Of a stretch of DNA of 64,000 nt, positions 8,088 to 16,640 are shown one piece after another. A model generated the notes under the pieces. The model was not told the DNA's origin, did not search any database, and was given only the letters and a program-made list of their open reading frames with translations. A program made the position numbers and the translations under genes. Every line of letters begins with the position of its first letter. Within the stretch, counting starts at the first letter, position 1. Source of the DNA: Burkholderia sp. SRS-46 (GTDB lineage: Bacteria; Pseudomonadota; Gammaproteobacteria; Burkholderiales; Burkholderiaceae); assembly GCF_004343775.1 (NCBI RefSeq), contig NZ_PTXL01000007.1, forward strand, positions 62,001 to 126,000, written 5' to 3'.

Positions 8088-9311
8088 TCAGTACGCGACG
8101 TAGGGCGCCGCGCCGCCGCTGCTGCGCCGGTCCATCCCCAGGTAGATCGTCTTGCCGTAGAAATGCGTGAGGCCGAGATCGAGCCAGCCCGCGTTGCCGA
8201 ACGGGCCCGCGATGTCGTTGAACGCGAACGCCGATCCGTTCGAGAACACCGAATCCGCATTCGCGACCGGCATCGTCACCTGGCTCTGCGTGCCGTTCTG
8301 GCCCGAGAGCGTCGCCGTGTAGTTGACCGTCGACGGCGGGCAGTAGAACTGGGTGTTGCGCGTACAGATCCGCTGCGTCGAATCGTTGAAGAAGTACGCG
8401 TTCGAGCCCGTATCGAAGAACGCGGTCACCGCGCCGCCGAGGAACGTCGCGTTGAGGTCGCCGGTGGTGGTGGAGGTCAGCACGGTGTTCGCGCGCAGCG
8501 CGTTGTTGCCTTGCGTGCCGATCCCGAACGTCAGCAGCCCGGTCGCGCTGCTCTGGCCGCTGCTCGAGATGTCCGGCATCTGCACGATCACGCCGTTGTT
8601 GTCGGCCGCGAAACGGTGAACCGGATTGGCAACCTGCTGCGTCAGCGGCACGAGCGTCACCGCGCAGCTCGCATTGCCGTTCGGGCACGCGTAGTAGTTG
8701 TTGCTCGCGGCGGCCGTCGACGTCGTGCAGGTCGCGCCGCAGTCGAGCGGCGCCGGCCCGATGCCGAGGATGCCGTTCGCGCCGAGCGCGCTCGCCGAGT
8801 TGGCGGCCGTGCCGTTGTTCGTGCACGAGGTGGGGACGTTCGCGGTGCCGAGGTCGCCGAGAATCTGCACCGGCAGCGCGCTCGCCGTTTCGCCGCCGAT
8901 CTTCAGGTCGACGGTGCGCACCGAGCCCCACGTGTAGGTCGACACGAACTTGCCGCATTCGGCGAGCGGCGCGCCGCCGCCCGCGGTCGACACGGGCAGG
9001 CTGCCGAGCACGCCCGACACGGCGTCGCTGACGAGCCGCAGCCCGTACGACGCGGTATCGACCAGCACGTTGTTGACGACCTGGCAGTTCGACGTGCCCG
9101 GCGCGCAGACGGTCACGCTGACGGTCGGGATGTTGATGACGTTCGCGACGCCCTGGTTCACGGTGATGACCGCGGTATTCGACGCGACCGGCACGGCGCC
9201 GCCGCCGTTGTTGTTGCCGTCGCCGCCGCCGCATGCGGCGACGAGCACGGCGGTCGCGGCCGCGACGCTCAGCGCGCCGAACCAGCGAATGAAGGTACGA
9301 GAATTGCGCAA
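8088..9311 (-). CDS. DUF3443 lipoprotein, pepsin-like aspartic protease candidate
   Basis: A 407-residue protein with a lipoprotein signal (lipobox VAAC, Cys 27) followed by a Gly/Asn linker. The body shows features of a bilobal aspartic protease: VDTASYGLRL (Asp 85), GANGILGIG near residue 185, which resembles the pepsin motif DGILGLG, and a second FFDTGSNAYFF (Asp 300). Several Cys could form disulfides. The family function is not established; the protease idea is inference. The start is a TTG with GGGAGA upstream, 16 bases after the DUF2844 stop, so the two genes form one operon ended by a terminator. Confidence 0.85.
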   Translation of the reverse strand: MRNSRTFIRWFGALSVAAATAVLVAACGGGDGNNNGGGAVPVASNTAVITVNQGVANVINIPTVSVTVCAPGTSNCQVVNNVLVDTASYGLRLVSDAVSGVLGSLPVSTAGGGAPLAECGKFVSTYTWGSVRTVDLKIGGETASALPVQILGDLGTANVPTSCTNNGTAANSASALGANGILGIGPAPLDCGATCTTSTAAASNNYYACPNGNASCAVTLVPLTQQVANPVHRFAADNNGVIVQMPDISSSGQSSATGLLTFGIGTQGNNALRANTVLTSTTTGDLNATFLGGAVTAFFDTGSNAYFFNDSTQRICTRNTQFYCPPSTVNYTATLSGQNGTQSQVTMPVANADSVFSNGSAFAFNDIAGPFGNAGWLDLGLTHFYGKTIYLGMDRRSSGGAAPYVAY

Positions 9312-9327
9312 GATCGGTCTCCCGCTG

Positions 9328-9831
9328 TCACTGGATGTCGTTGCCGGTCACGCCGGCAGGCAGCGCCTGCGGCAGCCAGGCTTGCCCGGAGAACGAGCCC
9401 ATGTGGCCGCCCGTCCGGATCACGAGGGTGTTCGTCTCGACGGACACGGGCGCGCGCCAGCCGCGCGCCGCATGCGCCGCGTCGACGCCGGCCCTGTACT
9501 GCGGGAAATAATTGCCGAGCAGCGCCGCGAGATCGGGCATCGTCGGGCCGCGCCAGGCGAGCCCGAACACGCTGCCCGCGGCCGACGTGTATTCGCGGAT
9601 CACGGTGCCGGAGCCGAGCGTGACTTCGCGCACGGTATAGCTGGCCGCGCTCGCCGACACGCTGTCGGCCGCACGCATCGCGCGCTGCACCGCGCGCACG
9701 GTGGCGGCATGATCGTCCGCCGGCGGCGACATCGGCGCGCCGCCCAGTTCAGCGTGAGCGTGGATGCTCCACAGCACGCCGATCGAAGCCGTCGCGCACG
9801 CGACGGCACAGCCCAAACGTTTCAGCTTCAC
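9328..9831 (-). CDS. DUF2844 exported protein
   Basis: A 167-residue protein starting at a GTG with a G-rich ribosome binding site just before it. The signal peptide is VKLKRLGCAVACATASIGVL followed by a cleavage site after HAHA. The mature part begins ELGG and ends in a region near VSVETNTLVIRTGGHMGSFS. This matches DUF2844, a family of unknown function often found next to DUF3443 in Burkholderia. It is the first gene of this two-gene operon. Longer upstream starts (to 9993) would bury the signal peptide and were rejected. Confidence 0.85.
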   Translation of the reverse strand: MKLKRLGCAVACATASIGVLWSIHAHAELGGAPMSPPADDHAATVRAVQRAMRAADSVSASAASYTVREVTLGSGTVIREYTSAAGSVFGLAWRGPTMPDLAALLGNYFPQYRAGVDAAHAARGWRAPVSVETNTLVIRTGGHMGSFSGQAWLPQALPAGVTGNDIQ

Positions 9832-9940
9832 GTTCCCCCCCAGGGACTCTGGCCTCGGCGTCGACCGCGCGGCGAACTCGCCTGCGCCATCGCCCGGGTT
9901 CATGTCAGACAAACGGAATGATGTCCTGATGCTGAAGCGT

Positions 9941-9971
9941 AGTATGCCTGCGCAACGATTCAAAGTGTCAA
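9941..9971 (-). promoter_or_regulatory. Putative promoter of the DUF2844-DUF3443 operon
   Basis: The minus strand has a perfect -35 TTGACA (9966-9971) and a CATACT -10 (9941-9946) with a 19-base spacer, slightly long. It lies about 110 bases before the DUF2844 start. Confidence 0.45.
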
Positions 9972-10065
9972 TGCGCGGCGTTGGGGTTCGCACGGGTCCG
10001 TGCGGACGGCCGGTGTGACGGGCCGCCGCGACGGGCCATACGGCGCGGCGGGAAATGCAGCGGAT

Positions 10066-10094
10066 GCGCGACGCCCGCTTGCCGGGCGTCGCGC
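10066..10094 (-). terminator. Strong hairpin after cheZ
   Basis: Arms GCGCGACGCCCG and CGGGCGTCGCGC form a 12-bp stem with a five-base loop, 11 bases after the cheZ stop. There is no T-run, so termination efficiency is uncertain, but position and strength suggest the end of the chemotaxis operon. Confidence 0.6.
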
Positions 10095-10104
10095 GAGACG
10101 CCGG

Positions 10105-10839
10105 TCAGAAGCCGAGGCTGGCGAGCAGGTCGTCGACCTGCGCCTGGTCCTGCACGACGTCGGTCTTGCCTTCCGGATTGATCTGCGGGCCGTTCAGCAG
10201 CGACTCGGGGCTGCCGGTGCTGCTCATCGTCTGCTCGGCCGCGAGCGCGGCCGCGGTCGCCGCGAACTGCTCGCGCCGCTCGGGCGCGATGTTCTCGACC
10301 AGCACGAAGAGCAATTGCTGCTCGATCAGGTAGACCATGTCCATGATCTTCTTGATCACCTGCCCGGTCAGATCCTGGAAGTCCTGCGCGAGCATGATCT
10401 CGAGCAGATGCGCATTGGTCGCGGACGTCGCTTCCGGCAGCGCGCGCAGGAACGCGCGCGTGTCGTCCATCAGCTCGCGCACCTCCGTGCGCTCGATCGG
10501 CGCCGCATACCACTGCGACCAGCGCGCGTCGAGCGCCTCGGCCTCGTTCTGCATGCGTTCCTGCACCGGCTTCGCGAGCTCGATCGCGCTCAGCACGCGT
10601 TCGGCCGCCTGCTCGGTCATGGTCGCGACGTAGCGCAGCCGGTCGCGCGCGTCGGGCACGGCTTCCGCCGCGCGCTCGACGTGCTTGTCGAGGCCGAGCT
10701 CGCGCATCGAGTCGCGCAGCGCGCGGGTGACCTGGCCGATGCGCGCGAGGATGCGGTCGCTCGCCAGATCGGCGCCTTCGGAAAAGCTGTCGGCGGCGAA
10801 GCCCGCGCCGGCCATCGCCGCGTGGATCGGCTCGTTCAC
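10105..10839 (-). CDS. cheZ: CheY-P phosphatase CheZ
   Basis: A 244-residue protein that dephosphorylates CheY-P. The catalytic segment AQDFQDLTGQVIKK carries the expected Asp and Gln, and the C-terminal helix QVDDLLASLGF is the CheY-binding tail. The start is a GTG with GGGAG upstream, one base after the cheY stop. It closes the long motA-to-cheZ run and is followed by a strong hairpin. Confidence 0.96.
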   Translation of the reverse strand: MNEPIHAAMAGAGFAADSFSEGADLASDRILARIGQVTRALRDSMRELGLDKHVERAAEAVPDARDRLRYVATMTEQAAERVLSAIELAKPVQERMQNEAEALDARWSQWYAAPIERTEVRELMDDTRAFLRALPEATSATNAHLLEIMLAQDFQDLTGQVIKKIMDMVYLIEQQLLFVLVENIAPERREQFAATAAALAAEQTMSSTGSPESLLNGPQINPEGKTDVVQDQAQVDDLLASLGF

Positions 10840-10840
10840 G

Positions 10841-11236
10841 TCAGCTCCCGGTCTTTGCCATCTTGTCGATGATCTTGTTGAGCTTCTCGTCGAGCGTCGC
10901 TGCCGTGAACGGCTTCACGACGTAGCCGCTCGCGCCGGCCTGCGCGGCCGCGATGATGTTCTCCTTCTTCGACTCGGCCGTGACCATCAGCACCGGCAGG
11001 TGCGTGAGCGTCGCGTCCGCGCGGATTTCCTTGAGCATCGCGAGGCCGTCGAGGTTCGGCATGTTCCAGTCGGAGATCACGAAGTCGAAGCCGCCGCCGC
11101 GCAGCCGCGCGAGGCCGGCCGCGCCGTCTTCCGCCTCGTCGACGTTGGTGTAGCCCAGTTCCTTGAGCAGGTTGCGGACGATCCGGCGCATCGTCGGGAA
11201 ATCGTCCACCACCAGGATTTTCATGCTCTTGTCCAT
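10841..11236 (-). CDS. cheY: Chemotaxis response regulator CheY
   Basis: A 131-residue single receiver domain that carries the signal to the motor switch. Acidic pair Asp 11/12, phosphoacceptor Asp 56 (FVISDWNMPNLDGL) and the conserved Lys in YVVKPF are present. The ATG at 11236 has AAGGA at a good distance; an in-frame ATG two codons earlier would leave no room for the ribosome site. Its neighbour cheZ makes it the true motor CheY; a second receiver protein lies next to cheA. Confidence 0.96.
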   Translation of the reverse strand: MDKSMKILVVDDFPTMRRIVRNLLKELGYTNVDEAEDGAAGLARLRGGGFDFVISDWNMPNLDGLAMLKEIRADATLTHLPVLMVTAESKKENIIAAAQAGASGYVVKPFTAATLDEKLNKIIDKMAKTGS

Positions 11237-11302
11237 CTTCATTCCTTTCCAGATTCGTTTCGTCGGGACGCGTGCATGATAGCCCGCGTCCGTCATTTTT
11301 CC

Positions 11303-12388
11303 TTATACGCGTTGCACCCGATCGCCCATCGTCGCGAGTCGCGCCATCACGCGGCGGCTCATGTCGGAAAGGGGCACGATCTCTTCGGCGCCGCCGAGCG
11401 CGATCGCCTCGCGCGGCATGCCGAACACGATGCAGCTCGCTTCATCCTGCGCGAACGTGTATGCGCCCGCGCGCTTCATCTCCAGCAGGCCGGCCGCGCC
11501 GTCGCGGCCCATCCCGGTCAGGATCACGCCGATCGCGTTCTTGCCGGCGTGCGTCGCCGCCGAGCGGAACAGCACGTCGACCGACGGGCGGTGGCGGTTC
11601 ACCGGCGGCTCGTCGGACAGCTGCGCGATGTAGTTCGCGCCGCTGCGGGCGAGCAGCAGGTGCGCATGGCCGGGCGCGATGTACGCATGGCCGGGCAGCA
11701 CGCGCTCGCCGTGCTCGGCTTCCTTCACCGAGATCCGGCACAGGCCGTTCAGGCGCTGCGCGAACGACTTCGTGAAGCCGGGCGGCATGTGCTGCGCGAT
11801 CAGCACCGCCGGCGCATCCGGCGGCAGCGGCGTCAGCACTTCGCGGATCGCCTCGGTGCCGCCCGTCGACGCGCCGACGATGATCAGCTTCTCGGTACTG
11901 ACGAGCGGATTGTTGAGCATCGGCGCGGCCGGATGGCTGCCGGTCGCGCGCGCGGCCGCGGCCTGCGGCTGCGGCGCCTGCCGCACGCGGGCGCGCGACG
12001 CCGCGCGGATCTTGTCCGCGAGCTTTTCCGCGTAGTCGAGCATCCCGTCGCGAATGCCGACGCGCGGCTTCGTGACGAAGTCGACCGCGCCGAGCTCCAG
12101 CGCGCGCAGCGTGATTTCCGAGCCGCGCTCGGTCAGCGACGACACCATCACGACCGGCATCGGCCGCAGGCGCATCAGCTTCTCGAGGAAGTCGAGCCCG
12201 TCCATGCGCGGCATTTCGACGTCCAGCGTGAGCACGTCGGGGTTGTGCTGCTTGATGAGATCGCGCGCGACGAGCGGATCCGGCGCGGTCGCGCACACTT
12301 CCATGTCGGGCTGGCCGTTGATGATCTCCGTCATCAGGCTGCGGATCAGCGCCGAATCGTCGACGCACAATACCTTGATCTTATGCAC
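11303..12388 (-). CDS. cheB: Chemotaxis methylesterase/deamidase CheB
   Basis: A 361-residue protein that removes receptor methyl groups. Receiver domain: KVLCVDDSALIRSLM and Asp 56 in LTLDVEMPRMDGLDF. Methylesterase domain: catalytic Ser in GASTGGTEAI, His in IAQHMPPGFTKSFA, Asp in GMGRDGAAGL. With the GTG at 12388 the phosphoacceptor is number 56, as in enteric CheB, and AGGAGG lies 10 bases upstream; a TTG at 12397 that overlaps the cheD stop is the alternative. Confidence 0.96.
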   Translation of the reverse strand: MHKIKVLCVDDSALIRSLMTEIINGQPDMEVCATAPDPLVARDLIKQHNPDVLTLDVEMPRMDGLDFLEKLMRLRPMPVVMVSSLTERGSEITLRALELGAVDFVTKPRVGIRDGMLDYAEKLADKIRAASRARVRQAPQPQAAAARATGSHPAAPMLNNPLVSTEKLIIVGASTGGTEAIREVLTPLPPDAPAVLIAQHMPPGFTKSFAQRLNGLCRISVKEAEHGERVLPGHAYIAPGHAHLLLARSGANYIAQLSDEPPVNRHRPSVDVLFRSAATHAGKNAIGVILTGMGRDGAAGLLEMKRAGAYTFAQDEASCIVFGMPREAIALGGAEEIVPLSDMSRRVMARLATMGDRVQRV

Positions 12389-12393
12389 TGCGT

Positions 12394-13158
12394 TCAAGCC
12401 TCCTGCTTTTTCGATACGGTCTGGCTCGCGGCGCCTGCGCCGCGAGCGCCGAACAGCTCGATCCGCGGCCGGGCCGGCCGGGGCGGCGGCGGGGCCGCGA
12501 CCGGCTGCTTCGAGAGGTGGATCGCGCCGGTTTGCGCGGGCCGCCTGGCCGGCGCGGCGAACAGCTCGACGTGCGCGCGCGAGCGGGCGCGGATGGCTTC
12601 CGCGTGGCGCGCGAGCGCGGCTTCGCGCTCGGTGACGCCGGGCACCTGCAGGCGCAGCTTCTTCACCATCGCGCGCCCCGAGTTCGGCATGAACGCGACC
12701 TTGCGCGGATGCACGTCCTGCAGGTCCTCCGCGGTGATGCGGATGCGCTCGAGCGCGAGGTAGCGGCGCACGAAGTCCGCGTTGCGGTCGCCGATGTTGA
12801 TCGTCGTCATGCCGGCCAGCACGGCCGCACCGCCGAACACCTTCGCCTCGAAGCGCTCGCGGCGGCCGCCCGCCTTGATCAGCTCGTTGATCAGCACTTC
12901 CATCGCGTACGCGCCGTAGCGCATCGACTCGGACGCGGCCGCGCATGCGTCCGCGCCGTCGTCGGGCAACATGAAGTGGTTCATCCCGCCGATGCCCGCG
13001 TACGGGTCGTGCAGGCATGCGGCCACGCACGAGCCGAGCACGGTCACCAGCACCATGTCTTCGCCGGTCGTGTAGAACTCGTTCGGCAACAGCTTCACGC
13101 CCGGACGACCGAAGTGGTTGTCGAAGTAATGGTTGGTCGCGATCGGCAGCGCGCTCAT
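12394..13158 (-). CDS. cheD: Chemoreceptor glutamine deamidase CheD
   Basis: A 254-residue protein that deamidates receptor glutamines. Catalytic Cys 44 (LGSCVAACLHD) and His 61 (GGMNHFMLP) are present. It is longer than the usual 160-200 residues because of a Pro/Arg-rich C-terminal tail after about residue 205. The ATG overlaps the cheR stop by 4 bases. Presence of CheD beside CheR and CheB shows a full adaptation set. Confidence 0.95.
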   Translation of the reverse strand: MSALPIATNHYFDNHFGRPGVKLLPNEFYTTGEDMVLVTVLGSCVAACLHDPYAGIGGMNHFMLPDDGADACAAASESMRYGAYAMEVLINELIKAGGRRERFEAKVFGGAAVLAGMTTINIGDRNADFVRRYLALERIRITAEDLQDVHPRKVAFMPNSGRAMVKKLRLQVPGVTEREAALARHAEAIRARSRAHVELFAAPARRPAQTGAIHLSKQPVAAPPPPRPARPRIELFGARGAGAASQTVSKKQEA

Positions 13159-14147
13159 CGCCGTTCTCCGACGGCCGGCGTCGCGGCCCCGCTCAGGCGC
13201 GCGCGCGGCGCGCCGCCACCGGCGGCCGACGGCGCGCCCTTCGGCGCGCGGGTCAGTTCGTAGACCGTCTGGCCGCGCAGCCGGAACGCCTGCGTCACGT
13301 ACGTGAAATTCTCCGAGTGGCCGGCGAACAGCAGGCCGCCCGGCTTCACGAGCGGCTCGAAGCGCGACAGCACCTGCCCCTGCGTCGGCTTGTCGAAATA
13401 GATCATCACGTTGCGGCAGAAGATCGCGTCGAACGGCTTCGGGATCCCGTAGTCGGCATCGGTCAGGTTCAGCTGCTCGAAGCGGATCATCGCGCGCAGC
13501 TCGGGGCGCACCTTCACGCGGCCGGCCTGCGCGCCGGTGCCCTTCAGGAAGAAGCGCTTCAGGCGCTCCGGCGACAGGTGCTTGACCTGGTCGTACGTGT
13601 AGATGCCGGCCTCCGCCTTCGCGAGCACCTGCGTGTCGAGGTCGGTCGCGAGGATCGACGCGCTGCGCGCGGCCGAATCGCCGAGCGCCTCGATCAGCGT
13701 GATCGCGATCGAATACGGCTCCTCGCCGGTCGACGCGGCCGAGCACCACACCGACACCGGCGCGTCGCGGCCCTTCACGAAATCGGCGAGGATCGGAAAG
13801 TGATGCGCCTCGCGGAAAAACGCGGTCAGGTTGGTGGTCAGCGCGTTGGTGAACGCCTCCCACTCGACGGGGTCGTTTTCCTGCTCGAGCAGGTCGAGAT
13901 AGTCGCGGAACGAATCCAGGCCGCGCGCGCGCAGCCGGCGCGCGAGCCGGCTGTACGCCATGTCGCGCTTGTGCTCGGACAGCGAGATGCCCGCACGCTG
14001 ATGGATCAGCGTACGGATGCGCGCGAAATCGGCGGACGTGAACGCGAAGTCGCGCCCGGTCTCGCCAGCTCGTTGCGGCGACCGGGAAGCGTCCCCGTGC
14101 GGGGCGTCCTGGGGTTCGGCACGATGCGAAGCGCGCGCGGACAGCAT
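13155..14147 (-). CDS. cheR: Chemoreceptor methyltransferase CheR
   Basis: A 330-residue SAM-dependent methyltransferase that methylates receptor glutamates. N-terminal helical domain about residues 35-100 (SADFARIRTLIHQRAGISLS); SAM-binding part VWCSAASTGEEPYSIAI near 135; FCRNVMIYFDK near 235. The first 30 residues and the last 30 are low-complexity. The ATG is 3 bases after the receptor gene stop with GGGAGACC upstream. The receptor just before it ends in a CheR-tethering pentapeptide. Confidence 0.96.
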   Translation of the reverse strand: MLSARASHRAEPQDAPHGDASRSPQRAGETGRDFAFTSADFARIRTLIHQRAGISLSEHKRDMAYSRLARRLRARGLDSFRDYLDLLEQENDPVEWEAFTNALTTNLTAFFREAHHFPILADFVKGRDAPVSVWCSAASTGEEPYSIAITLIEALGDSAARSASILATDLDTQVLAKAEAGIYTYDQVKHLSPERLKRFFLKGTGAQAGRVKVRPELRAMIRFEQLNLTDADYGIPKPFDAIFCRNVMIYFDKPTQGQVLSRFEPLVKPGGLLFAGHSENFTYVTQAFRLRGQTVYELTRAPKGAPSAAGGGAPRARLSGAATPAVGERR

Positions 14148-14150
14148 GAT

Positions 14151-16040
14151 TTAGAAGGTCTCCCAATCGTCGTCGGACGTACCGGCGGCAGCCACCGCCG
14201 GCTTCGCCTCGCCGGCGAGCGCCGGACGCACGAGCGCGGGCTTCGCGGCCGGCGCGGCGGGCTTCGCTGCGGGCTTCGCGGCGGCGTCGGCGGCCGACTT
14301 CGCGAGGCGCGGCGCGTAGCCGCTCGGTGCCGGTGCCGCGTGGGCGGCCGGTGCCTTCGGTTCGATCGCGGCGGCCGCGCGCTTCACGGGTGCACGCGCG
14401 GGGGCGGGCGCCGACGCATGCGCGGGTGCCTGCAACGCCGGCCGCGCGGCGGGCTGCGCCGCCTTCGCGGACGCATGCGCGATGCCGCCGACCACGCGCC
14501 AGCCCGACACGACCGCCTTCATCTGGCGCGTCTGCTCCTCGAGCGACGCCGCCGCGGCCGCGGCCTGCTCGACCAGCGCGGCGTTCTGCTGGGTGACCGC
14601 ATCCATCTGGCCGACCGCGCGGTTGACCTGCTCGATGCCGGTCGACTGCTCTTCGGACGCGGCGCTGATCTCGCCCATGATGTCGGTCACGCGGCGCACG
14701 GCCTGCACGATCTCGTCCATCGTCCGGCCGGCGCGCGCGACGAGTTCGGAGCCGCTCTGCACCTTGTCCGCCGAATCGCCGATCAGCTGCTTGATTTCCT
14801 TCGCGGCCGTCGCGCTGCGCTGCGCGAGCGAGCGCACCTCGCCCGCGACCACCGCGAAGCCGCGGCCCTGTTCGCCGGCGCGTGCCGCTTCCACCGCCGC
14901 GTTCAGCGCGAGGATGTTGGTCTGGAACGCGATGCCTTCGATCGTGCCGATGATGTCGACGACCTTGCCCGAGCTCGTCGCGATGTCCTGCATCGTCGAC
15001 ACCACCTCGCCGACCACCTCGCCGCCCTGCGTCGCGATGTCCGACGCGTTCACCGCGAGCTGGCTCGCCTGGCGCGCGTTCTCGGCGTTCTGCCGCACGG
15101 TGCCGGTCAGCTGCTCCATGCTCGATGCGGTTTCCTGCAGCGATGCGGCCTGCTGCTCGGTGCGCTGCGACAGGTCGGTGTTGCCGGTCGAGATCTCGCG
15201 CGCGCCGACGTCCACCGACTCGGCGCCGCGATGCACGGCCTGCACCATCGTCGTGACCGCCTCCTGCATCCGGCGGATGCCGCTGAACAGGCGGCCGATC
15301 TCGTTGCTGCCGGCGGCCTGCACCGGCGCGGTCAGGTCGCCCTCGGCGAGGCGCTCGAAGTGCGCGACCGCCGCCTCGAGCGGCTGCACGATCAGCCCGC
15401 GCAGCGCGAAGCGGATCACGATCACCATCACCACCGCCAGCGCGATGCCGGCCGTGATCAGCCCGATCATCAGCGCGATCCGCGTCTGCGTCGCAGCCTG
15501 GCGCGTTTCGGCGCGCTGCTGCAGCGCGCCGACGACGGCCGACGCAGCCTGGTCGTACGCGACGAACATCGGGCTGATCTTGGTGTCCGCGATCGCGTGG
15601 TACGCGGCCATGTCGTTCGCGCGCGCGGCCGCGAATTCGGGCTCGACGCCGTCCTTCACGATCGTCGCGTAGCGCGCGGCGAGCTCGTCGATCAGCGCCG
15701 GTTCGATACCGTCCTTCGACGTCGACTGGAACGCCTGCCAGTTCTGGTTCGACTTCGCGAACAGTTCCTGCGCGCGCGCCAGCACCTTGCCCGCCTCGTC
15801 GGCGTTGCCGGCTTCGTTCAGCGAGCGGAAGCGGTCGAGCGACACGCGGGCGCGCAGCAGGTAGGTCGACGTATCGTCGAGCGCGTGGATCGCCGGCAGG
15901 TCGACGTGCGCGATCTCGTCGAGCGACCCGCCCGCATGATGGAGCGCGTAGAGGCCGAGCCCGCCGACCGCCGCGGCGAGGCACGCGAGTATGAGTCCGA
16001 CCGCCGTGAGCGTCGTGCGGATCGACCAGTTTTGCAACAT
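14151..16040 (-). CDS. tsr: Methyl-accepting chemotaxis protein (Tsr/Tar type)
   Basis: A 629-residue receptor. First membrane helix about residues 8-32, periplasmic four-helix ligand domain about 33-188, second helix about 192-212, HAMP after it, then the signalling hairpin with the invariant stretch LNAAVEAARAGEQGRGFAVV. An Ala/Pro/Lys-rich linker of about 100 residues leads to the C-terminal DDDWETF, matching the xWETF tether that docks CheR and CheB. The ligand cannot be told from sequence. It sits inside the che operon, so it is likely a major receptor. Confidence 0.95.
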   Translation of the reverse strand: MLQNWSIRTTLTAVGLILACLAAAVGGLGLYALHHAGGSLDEIAHVDLPAIHALDDTSTYLLRARVSLDRFRSLNEAGNADEAGKVLARAQELFAKSNQNWQAFQSTSKDGIEPALIDELAARYATIVKDGVEPEFAAARANDMAAYHAIADTKISPMFVAYDQAASAVVGALQQRAETRQAATQTRIALMIGLITAGIALAVVMVIVIRFALRGLIVQPLEAAVAHFERLAEGDLTAPVQAAGSNEIGRLFSGIRRMQEAVTTMVQAVHRGAESVDVGAREISTGNTDLSQRTEQQAASLQETASSMEQLTGTVRQNAENARQASQLAVNASDIATQGGEVVGEVVSTMQDIATSSGKVVDIIGTIEGIAFQTNILALNAAVEAARAGEQGRGFAVVAGEVRSLAQRSATAAKEIKQLIGDSADKVQSGSELVARAGRTMDEIVQAVRRVTDIMGEISAASEEQSTGIEQVNRAVGQMDAVTQQNAALVEQAAAAAASLEEQTRQMKAVVSGWRVVGGIAHASAKAAQPAARPALQAPAHASAPAPARAPVKRAAAAIEPKAPAAHAAPAPSGYAPRLAKSAADAAAKPAAKPAAPAAKPALVRPALAGEAKPAVAAAGTSDDDWETF

Positions 16041-16077
16041 CGCAGATTCTCCCGAAATTCCTTGCGCCCGGCCGTGC

Positions 16078-16611
16078 TTACGCGCCGAGCGTCTCGATCA
16101 GTGCCATTTCCCGGCTCGACATCAGCTTCTCGATGTCCATCAGGATCAGCATTCGGCCGTCGACCGTGCCGAGGCCCGTCAGGTACTCGGTCGTCAGCGT
16201 CGCGCCGAATTCCGGCGCGGGCATGATCTGGTCGGTTTGCAGCGTCAGCACGTCCGACACGCCGTCGACCACCATCCCGACCACGCGGTGCGCGACGTTC
16301 AGGATGATCACGACGGTCTGGTGGTCGTACTCGACGCGGCCCAGGTGAAACTTGATCCGCATGTCGACGATCGGCACGATGATCCCGCGCAGGTTGATCA
16401 CGCCCTTGATGAAATCGGGCGCGTTCGCGATGCGCGTGACGCTGTCATAGCCGCGGATCTCCTGCACTTTCAGGATGTCGATCCCGTACTCTTCGTCGCC
16501 GAGCGTGAAGACGAGGAATTCCTGACCCGTCGCATCGCCATGCTCCGCGTCGCGGCGGCTCGTGGCCGCGTTCGCCGCGGCCGGATTGATCATTTGGACT
16601 TCAGCAGACAC
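16078..16611 (-). CDS. cheW: Chemotaxis coupling protein CheW
   Basis: A 177-residue adaptor linking receptors to CheA. The CheW fold begins with EFLVFTLGDEEYGIDILKVQ near residue 31 and includes NLRGIIVPIVDMR. I start at the GTG at 16611, which has GGGGG five bases upstream; a TTG four codons earlier is possible. It lies 29 bases after cheA and 37 before the receptor gene. Confidence 0.95.
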   Translation of the reverse strand: MSAEVQMINPAAANAATSRRDAEHGDATGQEFLVFTLGDEEYGIDILKVQEIRGYDSVTRIANAPDFIKGVINLRGIIVPIVDMRIKFHLGRVEYDHQTVVIILNVAHRVVGMVVDGVSDVLTLQTDQIMPAPEFGATLTTEYLTGLGTVDGRMLILMDIEKLMSSREMALIETLGA

Positions 16612-16640
16612 GTTTGCCCCCAATCGGTTGATGGCGAGAG

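Noticed and set aside
11303..13030. A 575-residue minus-strand frame that would fuse extra sequence to CheB
   Set aside because: The extra N-terminus is the shadow of cheD in another frame; CheB begins with its receiver domain at 12388, with AGGAGG upstream.
12394..15984. A 1196-residue minus-strand frame ending in CheD
   Set aside because: Only the last 254 codons match a protein (CheD); the rest is out of frame with cheR and the receptor gene.
13017..16226. A 1069-residue plus-strand frame opposite cheD, cheR and the receptor
   Set aside because: Low-complexity Arg/Ala/Leu composition and complete overlap with genes of certain identity.
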